From an uncultured Mycoplasmatota bacterium (GTDB taxonomy: Bacteria; Bacillota_I; Bacilli_A; RF39; UBA660): a DNA stretch of 9,948 nt. The DNA lies in the NCBI GenBank assembly GCA_900552235.1, contig URYZ01000029.1, forward strand, positions 1 through 9,948. The letters run 5' to 3'. This document shows, piece by piece, positions 1 through 6,829 of the stretch (the stretch's first letter is position 1; every line of letters begins with the position of its first letter). A model generated the notes under the pieces. That model was not told where the DNA came from. It was given only the letters and a program-made list of their open reading frames with translations, and did not search any database. The translations under genes were made by a program, and so were the position numbers.

Positions 1-70
1 TATTTCCTGCGGAAGAGGAGCGGTTGATGCAGGGGATATGCCGGTGGTACTGAAGATCACGATAGAGTAA
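1..70 (+). CDS. 3' end of an unidentified gene (partial)
   Basis: An open frame enters from the left edge and stops at TAA 68-70. It encodes 22 visible residues ending in MPVVLKITIE. Base composition and codon choice match the fucosidase gene that follows on the same strand 106 bases later, so the two may be co-transcribed. The fragment is too short to assign to a family; a carbohydrate-utilisation protein would fit the neighbour, but that is only context. Confidence 0.5.
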   Translation, partial: ISCGRGAVDAGDMPVVLKITIE

Positions 71-95
71 ATTATCGGAGAATAAACGGGGGATA

Positions 96-116
96 CTGTC
101 GGAACTGTTCCGGCAG
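96..116 (+). other. intercistronic hairpin
   Basis: CTGTCGGAA (96-104) pairs with TTCCGGCAG (108-116) around a CTG loop, with one G-T wobble. The stem is strong, but it is followed by an A-run rather than a T-run on the plus strand and has no T-run on the minus strand either. It is therefore not a convincing intrinsic terminator. It could be a processing or stability stem between the upstream partial gene and the fucosidase gene. Confidence 0.35.
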
Positions 117-176
117 AAAAATACAGGAAAATCAGCAAAAACTTATGTATAACAGAAAGGTTATGGGGATTACACT

Positions 177-1499
177 ATGGGAAACAAAAGATACACAGGA
201 AACTGGAACTCTGTAAATACACATACCGTTCCAAAATGGTATGAGGACTGTAAATTCGGAATTTTTATTCACTGGGGAATTTATTCTGTACCGGCTTTTG
301 CGCCACATACATGGGAACTGGGAGAAGTTGATTCCAAAGAGTGGTTTGCGGATAATCCTTACGCAGAGTGGTATTATAATTCTCTGAACATAGGAAAAGG
401 CCCGACATATGAGCATCATATGGAAAAATACGGAAAAGATTTCAAATATGAAGATTTTATTCCTATGTGGAAAGCTGAAAACTGGGATCCGAAACAGTGG
501 GCAGAGATTTTTAAAGAAGCAGGTGCAGAGTATGTTGTTTTGACAACCAAGCATCATGATGGATTCTGCCTGTTCCCGAGTAAGTATACACACTTTAACT
601 CTGTGGAAATGGGACCGAAGAGAAATATCACCGGTGAGCTGACAGAGGCTGTCCGGGATGCAGGTATCCGTATGGGGCTGTATTATTCAGGACTGATTGA
701 CTGGCAGTATGCAAATGATCCTATTTTTGAGGATGATGATCTGTTTGGAACAGCCAGCCCGACATTTGCATATGCAGATTATTCATACAACCAGATGAAT
801 GAACTGGTAGATGATTATGCACCAAGCGTTTTCTGGAACGATATCGGATGGCCGAAACAGAGCGAAGAGATGATGCCGTATTTCCTGGCACATTATTATA
901 ACAAAGTGCCGGAAGGTGTAGTAAACGACCGTTTCAATGACCGTTACCATGACTTCCTTACCAAGGAGTACAAATCCGGTTCTGTGAATCGAAAAGAGAA
1001 ATGGGAAATGTGCCGTGGAATGGGATTATCCTTCGGTTATAATGCCAATGAAGGTGATGACAAACTGATTTCTGTTCCGGATCTAATTTCACTTCTGGTA
1101 GGAACTGTTGCAAACAATGGAAACCTGCTTCTGAACATCGGACCAAAAGCAGACGGAACAATTCCGGAAGAACAGGTAAAGAGGCTGAAGATTCTTGGCG
1201 CATGGCTGAAAGTTAACCATGATGGTATTTATGGCACACGCTGCAGCGACCGCGAATCTGAGATGCTGGAGAATGGAATTGAGCTGCATTATACACAGAA
1301 AGAGGGAAATCTCAATGTGTTTGCAGATCATCTGAAAGAGGGAGCAAATGAGTTCCTGATCAAAGGTTATCATGGACAGCTGAGACCATTTGATCCAAGT
1401 GTTAAGGTAGAAACAACAGACACAGAAGAGGGTCTTCTGGTTAAGATTCCGGAGTACAGAAAAGAACTGTATGTAGTTGGACTTACCAACAAACTGTAA
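177..1499 (+). CDS. alpha-L-fucosidase, GH29 (GH29-A-like)
   Basis: The 440-residue product is a retaining exo-alpha-L-fucosidase that releases terminal fucose from host or dietary glycans. The (beta/alpha)8 catalytic domain fills about residues 12-355 and a short beta-rich C-terminal domain follows. FGIFIHWGIYS (28-38) and TTKHHDGF (123-130) are family substrate-pocket motifs. FWNDIGWP places the nucleophile at Asp222. Recalled similarity to the Thermotoga maritima enzyme, with its 42-residue spacing from nucleophile to acid/base, puts the acid/base at Glu264 in LTKEYKSG. There is no signal peptide, so the enzyme is probably cytoplasmic and acts on imported fuco-oligosaccharides. GGGGA at 165-169 lies 7 bases before the ATG. 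All key residues are present and the length is normal, so the gene looks intact. Its composition matches the transposase fragment downstream and differs strongly from everything after about 2560. Confidence 0.93.
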   Translation: MGNKRYTGNWNSVNTHTVPKWYEDCKFGIFIHWGIYSVPAFAPHTWELGEVDSKEWFADNPYAEWYYNSLNIGKGPTYEHHMEKYGKDFKYEDFIPMWKAENWDPKQWAEIFKEAGAEYVVLTTKHHDGFCLFPSKYTHFNSVEMGPKRNITGELTEAVRDAGIRMGLYYSGLIDWQYANDPIFEDDDLFGTASPTFAYADYSYNQMNELVDDYAPSVFWNDIGWPKQSEEMMPYFLAHYYNKVPEGVVNDRFNDRYHDFLTKEYKSGSVNRKEKWEMCRGMGLSFGYNANEGDDKLISVPDLISLLVGTVANNGNLLLNIGPKADGTIPEEQVKRLKILGAWLKVNHDGIYGTRCSDRESEMLENGIELHYTQKEGNLNVFADHLKEGANEFLIKGYHGQLRPFDPSVKVETTDTEEGLLVKIPEYRKELYVVGLTNKL

Positions 1500-1514
1500 T
1501 TAAGATTATAAGAT

Positions 1515-1542
1515 AAGGGGAGGAATGAAAATTCCTCCCCTT
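1515..1542 (+). terminator. hairpin after the fucosidase gene, T-tract missing
   Basis: AAGGGGAGGAAT (1515-1526) pairs perfectly over 12 bases with ATTCCTCCCCTT (1531-1542) around a GAAA tetraloop, 15 bases after the stop codon. It has the stem of a Rho-independent terminator, but the expected T-run is absent: the sequence changes to CAGACTGTAGAC straight after the stem. The simplest reading is that the insertion sequence end abuts the stem and has displaced the T-tract, so termination may be weakened. Confidence 0.7.
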
Positions 1543-2520
1543 CAGACTGTAGACAAACTTGGTGTTGGGTGTTATATCCAGCACCATTTTTCTTTTAAAA
1601 CTTCTTTTCTTTTTATTTTCTTCAAAATCAACAAAAATCTGGCTGTATTCCAATCTCGTTTTTCCAGAATCTTTGCCAGTTTTTTCAAATTCATGCATGC
1701 AAAGGTAAGCCCGGCTTTCATTTCCATCCGTGCTTTTCCTACATACTGCGTATATCGAAATCCATGCTGTTCTTTAGCTGTACCGAAGATCCGCTCTATG
1801 GTTTCTTTTCTTAACTGGTAGATCTGTCTGTTTCCGATCGTGTGCCGAATGTCTTCTGCCACTTCCATGTATTCTTCCCATACATGACGTGTGATCAGTT
1901 TTACATGATCTTTGCTTTCTGTACATTTTGAAAGATATTGGCATTCAGCACAATGCTCACCGCAGCTTTTATACTCTTTATATCCATTTCTGTTTGTTGT
2001 ACTGTATGTCAGTATATGTGCTCCCGGACATATATAACAATCATAGTATTCATCATATGCGAATTCGTGTTTTCCGAAAAAGCCTTCTTTGGTCTTGGGA
2101 CGGGTATACGGAAAAAGTGGTTGAATTCCATCTTCCGACAGCTGATGGGCGATTGCCGGAGTTTTATATCCTGCATCTGCAACTACCATCTGTGGATTCA
2201 GTTTAGATATCTTATCGTATAATGCTTTAAAAGTACGACTGTCATGCTCATTACCAGGATGTACTGTATATCCAAGGATCCAGCCATGTTTATCACAGGC
2301 AGTTTCTACTGCATATGCAAAAACGTGTTTATGTTCACCCTTTCGAAACCATCCACTTTCCGGATCGCTGATGCTGCATTTTTGTGTTTTCACATCTTCA
2401 GGAAGTTCTTCAGATATAGAATCCTTATCATTTCCGGTTCCACCGGATGCAGGTGGCTGGTTATCATCTTTTTTCTTTAATGGCTTTTTTCCATGTGCCA
2501 GACGATCTTTTTCAATCTCT
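1543..2520 (-). mobile_element. IS1182-family insertion sequence, 3' part only
   Basis: The C-terminal part of an IS1182-type transposase is followed by about 29 bases that begin, on the plus strand, with CAGACTGTAGACAAACTTGG. This resembles the CAGACTGTCGACAA-type ends I recall for this family, but I could not verify it by search. The 5' part of the element is missing: the N-terminal DNA-binding region of the transposase and the left terminal repeat. The sequence instead runs in frame into AT-rich DNA somewhere within about 2505-2560. No matching second terminal repeat was seen elsewhere in the window, and no target-site duplication can be defined. Confidence 0.75.
1561..1585 (-). terminator. 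weak hairpin at the transposase 3' end
   Basis: GGTGTTGG (1561-1568) pairs with CCAGCACC (1578-1585), including one G-T wobble. The transposase TAA at 1572-1574 lies in the 9-base loop. On the minus strand the stem is followed by AAGTTTGTCT, a poor T-tract. It may protect or weakly terminate the transposase message. Confidence 0.35.
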
Positions 2521-3083
2521 TTATTTAATTCTTCTTCAATATCATTTAACATATCTTTTAAATACATATTTATATTTAATAAAATATTATCTAATTTATC
2601 ATTTAATATAGTTTTATAACTATTAATTAATTCTAATTTTAAACTATTTAAAATGGATACAAGTATTTTATATGTAGTAACATTATTCTTTAAATTATAC
2701 ATAATAGATAACTTGTAAATAAATAATTCAATATTTTTATCTATTTTATTTATTTCAAATGCATTTATTTTTTTTATATCATTTATTTTAGATTTATATT
2801 TACTTATTGAAGAATTATATTCTTTCATACTAAGAAGTGAATTAGAAAGTAATTTATCTAGTTCATCACTTAAATAAGTAATACTTTCATCTGTTTTATC
2901 TTCTACTATTGTAATGATATTTTTAATATTTAAGCAAAGATTATTTACTTCTATTTCATAATTATTATTAGAAAATAAATTATTAAATTCAATGTCTTCA
3001 TATAATCTATTTTTAAATCTTGTTATTATAATGGAAATTTGTTTATTATATAAATCTTTATTAGATATATTATTACTATTCAT
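1572..3083 (-). CDS. chimeric ORF: AT-rich helical N-terminus fused to IS1182 transposase core
   Basis: The frame encodes 503 residues. Residues 1 to about 183 are Asn/Lys/Ile-rich, predicted mostly helical with no signal peptide, and I do not recognise them. They have a good ribosome site (AAAGGAGATGAG) before ATG 3083. From about residue 185 (LNKEIEKDRLAHGKKPLKKK) the protein is an IS1182 transposase: the first catalytic Asp is D240 in SDPESG, the second D303 in VVADAGYK, and the Glu E430 in ETIERIFGTAKE with K437 seven residues on. A Cys-rich insert (C349, C352, then C374-C387) is also typical. The DDE core is complete, but the usual N-terminal region of about 180 residues is gone, so transposition activity is doubtful. 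Codon use switches abruptly at the join. It is either a recombination-derived fusion or an assembly chimera; the AT-rich part is then a truncated host gene. Confidence 0.7.
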   Translation of the reverse strand: MNSNNISNKDLYNKQISIIITRFKNRLYEDIEFNNLFSNNNYEIEVNNLCLNIKNIITIVEDKTDESITYLSDELDKLLSNSLLSMKEYNSSISKYKSKINDIKKINAFEINKIDKNIELFIYKLSIMYNLKNNVTTYKILVSILNSLKLELINSYKTILNDKLDNILLNINMYLKDMLNDIEEELNKEIEKDRLAHGKKPLKKKDDNQPPASGGTGNDKDSISEELPEDVKTQKCSISDPESGWFRKGEHKHVFAYAVETACDKHGWILGYTVHPGNEHDSRTFKALYDKISKLNPQMVVADAGYKTPAIAHQLSEDGIQPLFPYTRPKTKEGFFGKHEFAYDEYYDCYICPGAHILTYSTTNRNGYKEYKSCGEHCAECQYLSKCTESKDHVKLITRHVWEEYMEVAEDIRHTIGNRQIYQLRKETIERIFGTAKEQHGFRYTQYVGKARMEMKAGLTFACMNLKKLAKILEKRDWNTARFLLILKKIKRKEVLKEKWCWI

Positions 3084-3237
3084 AAACTCATCTCCTTTAT
3101 ATTCACTTATATTTTACTATAAAATCATGTTGTTTTACATATTTTACTTATATATTTACATATATGTTTACATAAATTCAATATAGACAAATGGAAAGTT
3201 TTATCGTATACTATTGTTAGAATAAAGGGTGATTATC
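3084..3237. promoter_or_regulatory. divergent intergenic region with repeated TTTAC motifs
   Basis: This 154-base spacer separates the minus-strand chimeric ORF from the plus-strand sortase gene. TTTAC starts at 3113, 3134, 3143, 3155 and 3167, so the last four copies are 9-12 bases apart, close to one helical turn. ACATATATGT (3158-3167) is a perfect palindrome. TTCACTTATATTTTAC (3102-3117) recurs exactly at 8645-8660, also upstream of a minus-strand gene. These could be binding sites for one regulator, but in DNA this AT-rich, chance repeats are common. Confidence 0.35.
3184..3212 (+). promoter_or_regulatory. sigma-A-type promoter of the sortase gene
   Basis: TAGACA (3184-3189) and TATACT (3207-3212) are separated by exactly 17 bases, and the sortase ATG lies 25 bases after the -10. 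TAGACA is also the apparent -35 of the exporter operon (8634-8639), again with 17-base spacing. Confidence 0.6.
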
Positions 3238-4044
3238 ATGGATAAAGGTTTTGATGACTTAAATTCTTTTTTAAAAAATAGTTATGAAAAAAATAAACTT
3301 AAAATAAAAAAGAAAAATAAATATTTCGTTATTTTAATAAACATAATTACAATTGTAACTTTAATTGGTGCTGGTATTGGCATAAAAAGTATAAATGATT
3401 ATAAAGAAGAAATTAAAAAAGCAAAAGAATATGAAGAAAATATTGTAAATAATAAACCTACTTTAATTGAAAAAGAAGAAATTAAAAAAGATTTATATGA
3501 CTTTACAGAGCTATTAAATACTAATTCCGATACAGTTGGGTGGTTAAAGGTAAAAAATACTAAAGTTGACTTACCTATTGTTAAAACAACAGATAATAAG
3601 TTTTATTTAAATCATAATTTTGAAAAGAGATATAGTACATTTGGTTGGGTATATGTTGATTATAGAAATAACTTAGATAATTTAAGCAAAAATATAATTA
3701 TATATGGTCATACTTATAAAAATGATTTAATGTTTAGTAGTCTAAAAAACACTTTAGAAAAATCATGGTATGAAAATGAGGATAACTTAATTATTGAACT
3801 TAAAACTCCTAAAGATAATTATAAATATAAAATATTTTCTATTTATACAACAAAGAAAACTGATTCTTATTTAAAAACATCATTTACTAATCAAGAGTTT
3901 AGTAATTATATCAGAGATTCTTTAAGCAAAAGTATCAAAAACTTTAATACAGAAGTTAATGTTGATGATAAAATAATAACTCTTTCAACATGTTACTTAA
4001 ATAGTAATAATAGACTTGTTATTCAAGCAAAATTAGAAAATTAA
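3238..4044 (+). CDS. class B sortase
   Basis: The 268-residue product is a membrane-anchored cysteine transpeptidase that cleaves a C-terminal sorting signal and attaches surface proteins to cell wall or to each other. A short basic cytoplasmic segment (about 1-27) precedes one transmembrane helix (about 28-50) with the catalytic domain outside. The catalytic residues are visible: His158 in IIYGHTYKN, Cys252 in TLSTCY and Arg259 in NNRLVIQA. The DFTELLNTNSDTVGWLKV opening and the helical stretch before the Cys motif fit class B. The start is ATG 3238, preceded by AAGGGTGAT; a GTG three codons upstream falls within that ribosome site. No sorting-signal substrate (LPXTG or NPQTN-like) is seen in the window, so its targets lie elsewhere. 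Substrates and pilin involvement are unknown. Confidence 0.9.
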   Translation: MDKGFDDLNSFLKNSYEKNKLKIKKKNKYFVILINIITIVTLIGAGIGIKSINDYKEEIKKAKEYEENIVNNKPTLIEKEEIKKDLYDFTELLNTNSDTVGWLKVKNTKVDLPIVKTTDNKFYLNHNFEKRYSTFGWVYVDYRNNLDNLSKNIIIYGHTYKNDLMFSSLKNTLEKSWYENEDNLIIELKTPKDNYKYKIFSIYTTKKTDSYLKTSFTNQEFSNYIRDSLSKSIKNFNTEVNVDDKIITLSTCYLNSNNRLVIQAKLEN

Positions 4045-4066
4045 AACAGTAATTAAATACTGTTTT
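4043..4066. terminator. shared bidirectional terminator between convergent genes
   Basis: AAAACAGTA (4043-4051) pairs perfectly over 9 bases with TACTGTTTT (4058-4066) around loop ATTAAA. The plus strand continues with more T residues and serves the sortase gene, whose stop codon ends at 4044. The minus-strand reading ends in TTTTAATTTT and serves the kinase-like gene, whose TAA (4053-4055) lies in the loop. The two convergent genes thus end within one hairpin. Confidence 0.8.
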
Positions 4067-4754
4067 TTCTTATTAAATCAATTCTTTTTAAAGAATATAC
4101 TAAATCGTCATAATTTGTATTTACCTCATCTAATTCTATTCTTATTTTTCTTAAGAAATTAAAATAGTTTGCAAAATCTTTTATAAATATTTTATAGTTT
4201 TCTAAAACTATTTTTTCTAAAGTTATGTCTTTTTTATCTCTTAGTAATAACCAATTATCATCTAAATCAATTAATTTTGGATTATTATTTTTATCAATTA
4301 GTACATTTGAATATATATCTGTTGGATAAATATATTCATTAAATAATTCATAAATATTATCTAATAACTTTACGAAAACATTATAAAATTCATTAGGATT
4401 ACTTTTTAAAAATGTATCTATATCGCATGAATTTTTTATATAATGAAGAATAGTACCCACTAATAAGTCATTATATTTTACTATACCTAAGGGGAAGTTT
4501 GTGTTTTTTATATTTTTACTTCTTTTTTCTAACTCAATAAATTTTTCTTTTTGTAAATTTAAACTTTCCAAATATCTTTTTATATAATCTGGGATATCTT
4601 CTTCTTTTTCAAGGCCTAAAAGGCATGTATATTTTCTACTTATTTTTAATAATTCATTAGGATTATGAACTAGGACAATACCTGATGAAGTTTTTTTAGT
4701 TGTTAATCTTGGATATAAATTTATTGTTTTTTTATCAATAATTAATTCTTTCAT
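4053..4754 (-). CDS. unassigned protein with kinase-like C-lobe motifs
   Basis: This gene encodes a 233-residue soluble protein with no signal peptide or membrane segment. I do not recognise a named family. YPTDIYSNVLIDKNNNPKL (from residue 143) followed by IDLDD (162-166) looks like the catalytic loop (HxD...N) and metal-binding Asp of protein-kinase or aminoglycoside-phosphotransferase folds, and FPLGIVKYNDLLVGTILHYI resembles a hinge region. However, the usual His is Tyr143, and Asp146 stands four, not five, residues before Asn150, so it may be a divergent kinase or a pseudokinase. ATG 4754 is chosen because AAGGGAAGTGG lies just upstream. A start 19 codons earlier would put the coding region across the gene's own promoter and the preceding terminator. 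It has its own promoter after the exporter operon and converges on the sortase gene. Confidence 0.6.
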   Translation of the reverse strand: MKELIIDKKTINLYPRLTTKKTSSGIVLVHNPNELLKISRKYTCLLGLEKEEDIPDYIKRYLESLNLQKEKFIELEKRSKNIKNTNFPLGIVKYNDLLVGTILHYIKNSCDIDTFLKSNPNEFYNVFVKLLDNIYELFNEYIYPTDIYSNVLIDKNNNPKLIDLDDNWLLLRDKKDITLEKIVLENYKIFIKDFANYFNFLRKIRIELDEVNTNYDDLVYSLKRIDLIRKNSI

Positions 4755-4782
4755 CAAATCCACTTCCCTTTTAATGGTTTTT

Positions 4783-4811
4783 ATTATAACAAATAAGGTA
4801 TATAAAAGCAA
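4783..4811 (-). promoter_or_regulatory. promoter of the kinase-like gene
   Basis: On the minus strand TTGCTT (4811-4806) and TATAAT (4788-4783) are separated by exactly 17 bases, with the ATG 28 bases further on. The -35 box is the distal arm of the exporter operon terminator, so the two signals overlap. Confidence 0.65.
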
Positions 4812-4826
4812 GGATTTTCCTTGCTT
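4806..4826 (-). terminator. terminator of the exporter operon
   Basis: AAGCAAGGA and TCCTTGCTT form a perfect 9-base stem around a 3-base loop, 15 bases after the stop of the second exporter gene. On the minus strand it is followed by TTATATA. The T-tract is modest, so readthrough into the kinase-like gene is possible. Confidence 0.75.
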
Positions 4827-4840
4827 ATTTTATAAAATAC

Positions 4841-6829
4841 TTATAGTTTAAATTGTGAATTATAAAGTTCTGCATAAAAACCATTTTGTTTTAAAAGTTC
4901 ATCATGATTACCTTTCTCAAGTATCTTGCCATCTTTCATTACAATGATAAGATCTGCATTTTTAATTGTAGATAATCTATGTGCAATGATAAACGAAGTC
5001 TTACCTTTTGTTAAAATATCCATTGCTTTGCTAATTAATTCTTCTGTTCTTGTATCAACATTAGATGTTGCTTCATCTAAAATTAAGAAAGGTGTTTCTT
5101 TAATTAATGCTCTTGCAATAGTTAAAAGTTGTCTTTGACCTGCACTAACACTTGCTTCATCATTTAAATAACTATCATATCCTTCAGGAATAGTTTTAAT
5201 GAAGTGATCTATTCCAACAGTTTTACAAGCTTTTTTAACATCATCTAGACTAACATTTTCTCTATTATAAATGATATTTTCTTTTATGGTACCATCAAAT
5301 AACCAAGTATCTTGAAGAACCATTGTAAATAAATCATGGACATTTTCCCTTTTTAAATCTTTTATCGAAATATCATCTATTTTAATATCACCAGAATTTA
5401 TGTCATAAAATTTCATAAGTAAATTAACCATTGTTGTTTTGCCACTTCCTGTTGGCCCTACCAAAGCTACTTTTTGTCCAGGTTTTATTTGAGCTGAGAA
5501 GTCTTTTATTGTAGCATCACTATTACCATCATATGTAAACCATACATCTTTAAACTCTAATTTTCCTAATACATTTTCAGGTAAAAGTACTTTTTTAGTT
5601 TTTTCTTCTTCCATTTCTTCTTCATCAAGAAGCTCAAATACTCTTTCACTAGCTGCAGCAGTTTGTTGGAAAGAAGACATTGTTTGTGCTATTTGACTAA
5701 GTGGAGATGTAAATAATCTAACATATGAAATAAATGCTATGATTACACCAAAACTTATTTTGTTATTAATTACAAGTAGCGCACCGACAATACAAACACA
5801 TACATAACCAAAGTTACCTATAAACATCATCATTGGAGGCATAAGTCCTGATAGAAAACCACTTTTTCTTGTAGCATTAAATAATTTTTCATTTATTTTA
5901 TTAAATCCATCTCGTGTTTCTTCTTTAGCATTATATGATTTAACAACACTAACATTAGAATAAATTTCTTCAATATTAGCATTTAAATTACCTAATTCTT
6001 GTTGTCTTTCAGTAAAATATTTTTGACTTTTTGATAAGACAATAAACATAAATATAAAACCAAATAAACTAGATACAATTGCTGTAATTGCCATTAAAGT
6101 GTTTGTTACAAACATCATTATAATTGTACCTATAAATAATGTTAAAGCACTCACAAAACTTGCTAAAGAATTATTTAATGATTGTGAAACTGTATCAACA
6201 TCATTTGTAACTCTTGATAAAACATCTCCAACTTTATTTTTATCAAAATATTTTAATGGAAGTTTGTTTATTTTTATAGATATCTTTTTTCTTAAAGCTT
6301 TAGCAAATTTATTAGCTACAACAGTCATACTAATAGATTCAATATATGTAAATAAAGCACTTAAAATATATAATACTGTTAGAAAAATACTTATATCTTT
6401 AATCTTATTTAAATTCATCTTAGGTTTAACAAGATTTCTTATACTTTCAGGCATTAAATCAAGTTTAGAATATAAATCATTAACATCATCTTGTTTTATA
6501 TCTTTAGCTATATTTAAATATTCTAATTGATCATTTATAGATATTTTTATATTATCTATTTCTATTTCTTTTAAATCATTATTTGTGTAATTAAAATATA
6601 TTTGTTCATTTAAACTTGTAAAGTTTTCTTTATTAATCATTAATCCATTTGTTATTTCATCAGTTAAACTAGATAATTTATTAGGAGAAATAATTGATAA
6701 AATAGATCCAAATACTGCAAGAATTAAAGAAATTATAATTAATAATTTATATTTACTTAATTCTTTTATTAAACGAGAAAGAGATTTTTTTAAATCTTTT
6801 GGTTTAGAATTTTCTTTATTATTATGCAT
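4841..6829 (-). CDS. ABC exporter half-transporter, catalytically competent subunit
   Basis: The 662-residue product has a membrane domain (about 25-395) and an ATPase domain (about 424-660), a type IV (ABCB-like) exporter half. The ATPase motifs are Walker A GPTGSGKTT (458-466), Q-loop Gln506, signature VSAGQ (561-565), Walker B FLILDEATSNVD with catalytic Glu586, and switch His617 in IIAHRLST. The signature departs from LSGGQ, whereas Walker B and the switch are canonical, the expected complement to the degenerate partner encoded just upstream. About 85 hydrophilic residues (57-145) lie between the first two membrane helices, an enlarged external loop. ATG overlaps the end of the partner gene by 8 bases (ATGCATAA), and AAAGGAGGATGAG in the partner's last codons supplies the ribosome site, so translation is probably coupled. 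The relatives LmrCD, BmrCD and TM287/288 export drugs or lipids; the substrate here cannot be read from sequence. Confidence 0.92.
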   Translation of the reverse strand: MHNNKENSKPKDLKKSLSRLIKELSKYKLLIIISLILAVFGSILSIISPNKLSSLTDEITNGLMINKENFTSLNEQIYFNYTNNDLKEIEIDNIKISINDQLEYLNIAKDIKQDDVNDLYSKLDLMPESIRNLVKPKMNLNKIKDISIFLTVLYILSALFTYIESISMTVVANKFAKALRKKISIKINKLPLKYFDKNKVGDVLSRVTNDVDTVSQSLNNSLASFVSALTLFIGTIIMMFVTNTLMAITAIVSSLFGFIFMFIVLSKSQKYFTERQQELGNLNANIEEIYSNVSVVKSYNAKEETRDGFNKINEKLFNATRKSGFLSGLMPPMMMFIGNFGYVCVCIVGALLVINNKISFGVIIAFISYVRLFTSPLSQIAQTMSSFQQTAAASERVFELLDEEEMEEEKTKKVLLPENVLGKLEFKDVWFTYDGNSDATIKDFSAQIKPGQKVALVGPTGSGKTTMVNLLMKFYDINSGDIKIDDISIKDLKRENVHDLFTMVLQDTWLFDGTIKENIIYNRENVSLDDVKKACKTVGIDHFIKTIPEGYDSYLNDEASVSAGQRQLLTIARALIKETPFLILDEATSNVDTRTEELISKAMDILTKGKTSFIIAHRLSTIKNADLIIVMKDGKILEKGNHDELLKQNGFYAELYNSQFKL

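Noticed and set aside
96..116. The hairpin before the fucosidase gene as an intrinsic terminator.
   Set aside because: There is no T-run after the stem on either strand.
132..593. Minus-strand open frame opposite the fucosidase gene, and similar antisense frames elsewhere (958-1373 minus, 1928-2619 plus, 4926-5138 plus, 6099-6530 plus, 9373-9558 plus).
   Set aside because: Each lies fully within a well-supported gene on the other strand, lacks a ribosome site and shows no recognisable domain.
4755..4811. A start at 4811 for the kinase-like gene, adding 19 residues.
   Set aside because: The extension covers the exporter terminator arm and the gene's own -10 box, and the strong ribosome site lies just before the ATG at 4754.
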